8,154 nucleotides of DNA from CAYRHS01 sp964424125 (GTDB lineage: Bacteria; Actinomycetota; Acidimicrobiia; IMCC26256; JAOSJL01). The notes under the pieces are model-generated. The model saw nothing but the letters and a program-made list of their open reading frames with translations, had not been told where the DNA came from and did not search any database. Each line of letters opens with the position of its first letter. Within the stretch, counting starts at the first letter, position 1. A program made the position numbers and the translations under genes. Location of the stretch: NCBI GenBank assembly GCA_964424125.1, contig CAYRHS010000145.1, forward strand, positions 1 through 8,154, read 5' to 3'. Shown piece after piece: positions 6,531-8,154 of this stretch.

Positions 6531-7477
6531 CCACGATCCGGCTCGGTATCTCCGCGTGTCTGCTCGGCGACGAGGTCCGCTTCGACGGCGGCCACAAGCG
6601 CGACGGGTTCCTCGTCGAGACGGTCGGTGCGCTCGTGGAGTGGGTGCCGGTCTGCCCCGAGGTCGAGCTGGGTCTCGGGACGCCTCGCGAGCCGGTCCGG
6701 CTCGTGCGTCGCGGCGAGGAGGTTCGCCTCGTCGGCACGCGATCCGCCACCGACCACACGGCCGCGATGGAAGCCTACGCCCGGCGACGCGTCGCCGAGC
6801 TCGCGGAGGCCGACCTCGACGGTTTCGTCCTCAAGAAGTCGTCGCCCAGCTGTGGATTGTTCCGCGTGAAGACCTACACGGAAGCCGGCGACCCGAGCGC
6901 TGGTGGACGCGGGCGCTTCGCGAGCGTGCTCGTCGAAGCGCTTCCGCTTCTTCCCCTCGAGGAGGAAGGCCGACTCCAGGATCCGACGCTGCGCGAGACG
7001 TTCTTCGAGCGCGTCTTCGGTTTCCACCGCTTCCGCCACGAGGTGCTGGCCGCGCTGTCGGCAGGAGCGCTCGTGAGCTTCCACGCCCGCAACAAGTACG
7101 TGCTGCTGGCGCACAGCCCGACCGCGTACGCCGAGCTCGGCCGACTCGTCGCGGGAGCGGGCGAGGCGCCCCTGCCGGAGCTGGTCGATGCGTACGGGCG
7201 CGGGTTCGCGGCGGCGCTCGCCCGACCCGCGAACCGAGGTCGCCACGCGAACGTGCTCCGCCACCTCCTCGGTTTCCTCCGTGACCACCTCGACGACGCG
7301 GATCGCGCGGAGCTCGTGGAGCAGATCGACGACTACGCCGCCGGCCTCGTGCCGTTGGTGGTACCGGTCACGCTGCTCCGCCATCACCTCGGCCGCACCG
7401 ACGCGCACCCGTGGGCCCGGGATCAGGTGTATCTCGCTCCGTATCCACGCGAGCTCATGCTCCGCAACCACGTGTGA
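6527..7477 (+). CDS. rudS: RudS-like DUF523 (TudS)-DUF1722 fusion, likely tRNA 4-thiouridine desulfidase
   Basis: This 316-residue protein joins an N-terminal TudS/DUF523 desulfidase domain to a C-terminal DUF1722 (YbgA-like) domain. The desulfidase half shows the three cysteines expected to hold a [4Fe-4S] cluster: ISACLLG (Cys11), PVCPE (Cys43) and KKSSPSCG (Cys109). The DUF1722 half has FHARNKYVLLAHSP (185-198), NVLRHLLGFLRDHL, LVPLVVPVTLLRHH and a C-terminal PRELMLRNHV, all hallmarks. Characterised RudS proteins of this layout remove sulfur from 4-thiouridine in tRNA, with DUF1722 helping to bind tRNA; the substrate here is inferred. The GTG at 6527 overlaps the upstream TGA by four bases (GTGA), and starting there places the first Cys at the usual position. 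The photolyase gene follows by 13 nt, an arrangement like ybgA-phr in E. coli. The protein is complete, with no missing key residue. Confidence 0.92.
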   Translation: MTTIRLGISACLLGDEVRFDGGHKRDGFLVETVGALVEWVPVCPEVELGLGTPREPVRLVRRGEEVRLVGTRSATDHTAAMEAYARRRVAELAEADLDGFVLKKSSPSCGLFRVKTYTEAGDPSAGGRGRFASVLVEALPLLPLEEEGRLQDPTLRETFFERVFGFHRFRHEVLAALSAGALVSFHARNKYVLLAHSPTAYAELGRLVAGAGEAPLPELVDAYGRGFAAALARPANRGRHANVLRHLLGFLRDHLDDADRAELVEQIDDYAAGLVPLVVPVTLLRHHLGRTDAHPWARDQVYLAPYPRELMLRNHV

Positions 7478-7490
7478 GTCGGGCGGAGCC

Positions 7491-8154
7491 GTGCGGACCG
7501 CCGTCGTCCTCCACACTCGCGACCTGCGGATCCACGACCAGCCGGCTCTGCGGGAGGCGACGCGACGGGCCGACGCGGTGGTGCCGCTCTTCGTGCTGGA
7601 CGACGCCGTGCTGGGCTCGCGTTTCGCGGCGCCGAACCGGGTCGGGTTCCTGGTCGAGTCGCTCGCGGATCTGCGATCGAGCTTGCGGGACGTGGGTGGC
7701 GACCTCGTGGTGCGACGCGGCGACGTCGTCGACGAGACCGCGCGTCTCGCCGAGCAGCTCGATGCGGGTGCCGTCCTCCTGTCCCGCGACGTGACCGCGT
7801 TCGCCCGGCGCCGCGAGGAACGTCTCGGCCGCGCGCTCGGGCGCCGAGAGCTCGTGCCGTGCGACGGTGTGACGATCGTGGCTCCCGACGTGTTGAAGCC
7901 CTACCGGGTGTTCACGCCGTACTGGCGCGTTTGGAAGGAGGTGCCACAGCGCCGGGTCGAACGTGCGCCTGCTCGGGTCCGGCTGCCGGCTGGTATCGAC
8001 CCCGGCGAGCTCCCGGACGTGGCCACCCTCGTACGAGCGGCGCGCTCACCCGAGGTCACGCCGGGTGGGGAGCGCCGGGCGCGTCGGCAGCTCGACTCCT
8101 GGGCACGCGCGGCGCTTCGGGACTACGAGGATGGCCACGACGACCTCGCCGGCG
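7491..8154 (+). CDS. phr: Deoxyribodipyrimidine photolyase, class I, N-terminal part (runs off right edge)
   Basis: Photolyase uses reduced FAD and blue or near-UV light to split cyclobutane pyrimidine dimers in DNA. The visible 221 residues cover the N-terminal alpha/beta antenna-binding domain: TAVVLHTRDLRIHDQPAL (3-20), VVPLFVLDD, NRVGFLVESLADLRSSLRDVGGDLVVRRGD, VLLSRDVTAFARRREERL, and the linker motif VLKPYRVFTPYWRVWKEVP. The sequence ends at the start of the helical FAD-binding domain (RRQLDSWARAALRDYEDGHDDLAG), so the FAD site and electron-transfer tryptophans are not seen. The start is GTG at 7491, just before the first beta strand, with a modest CGGAG six to ten bases upstream; it lies 13 nt after the RudS-like stop and is probably in the same operon. 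A cryptochrome-like role cannot be excluded without the C-terminal half, but a DNA-repair photolyase is the best reading. Confidence 0.92.
   Translation, partial: MRTAVVLHTRDLRIHDQPALREATRRADAVVPLFVLDDAVLGSRFAAPNRVGFLVESLADLRSSLRDVGGDLVVRRGDVVDETARLAEQLDAGAVLLSRDVTAFARRREERLGRALGRRELVPCDGVTIVAPDVLKPYRVFTPYWRVWKEVPQRRVERAPARVRLPAGIDPGELPDVATLVRAARSPEVTPGGERRARRQLDSWARAALRDYEDGHDDLAG

Noticed and set aside
6287..7516. 409-codon open frame on the minus strand
   Set aside because: It is antisense to the RudS-like gene and spans several real gene boundaries, with low-complexity charged translation.

Overview
The window is a GC-rich, densely coded stretch of bacterial DNA. Base composition, frequent GTG starts, exclusive use of TGA stops in the intact genes, and the gene content (a wax ester synthase/DGAT, a cytochrome P450 with a TetR regulator) all suggest an actinobacterium, perhaps a lipid-metabolising soil or aquatic lineage such as Acidimicrobiia. 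The lineage is inferred from style and gene content, not from a marker gene.

Left part, minus strand (1-3469). Reading leftward there is a broken gene for a secreted beta-propeller (NHL-repeat) protein (3469-1446). It has a clear signal peptide, but an in-frame TAG at codon 52 and a one-base frameshift near 2616-2618. Next comes a 158-bp gap holding a strong candidate TetR operator (1330-1346) and a weak promoter candidate. Then a TetR-family regulator (1287-706) is followed 34 bp later by the N-terminal half of a cytochrome P450 that runs off the left edge. The TetR and P450 genes look like one autoregulated transcription unit.

Right part, plus strand (3565-8154). Starting divergently from the beta-propeller gene across a 95-bp gap is a tight four-gene run: a WS/DGAT O-acyltransferase, an atypical SDR fused to DUF2867, a DUF523(TudS)-DUF1722 fusion of the RudS type, and a class I DNA photolyase cut off by the right edge. 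The first three genes are joined by two identical 4-base GTGA stop/start overlaps, and the photolyase begins 13 nt after the RudS-like gene, so co-transcription and translational coupling are likely.

The right-hand operon gives the most interesting reading. RudS-type enzymes remove the sulfur of 4-thiouridine in tRNA, the main near-UV-absorbing nucleoside in bacteria, and photolyase repairs UV lesions in DNA. Together they look like a light-damage module covering RNA and DNA, here with a neutral-lipid acyltransferase and an NAD(P)-binding protein in front. I see no tRNA or rRNA genes, CRISPR arrays, insertion sequences or phage genes in the window.
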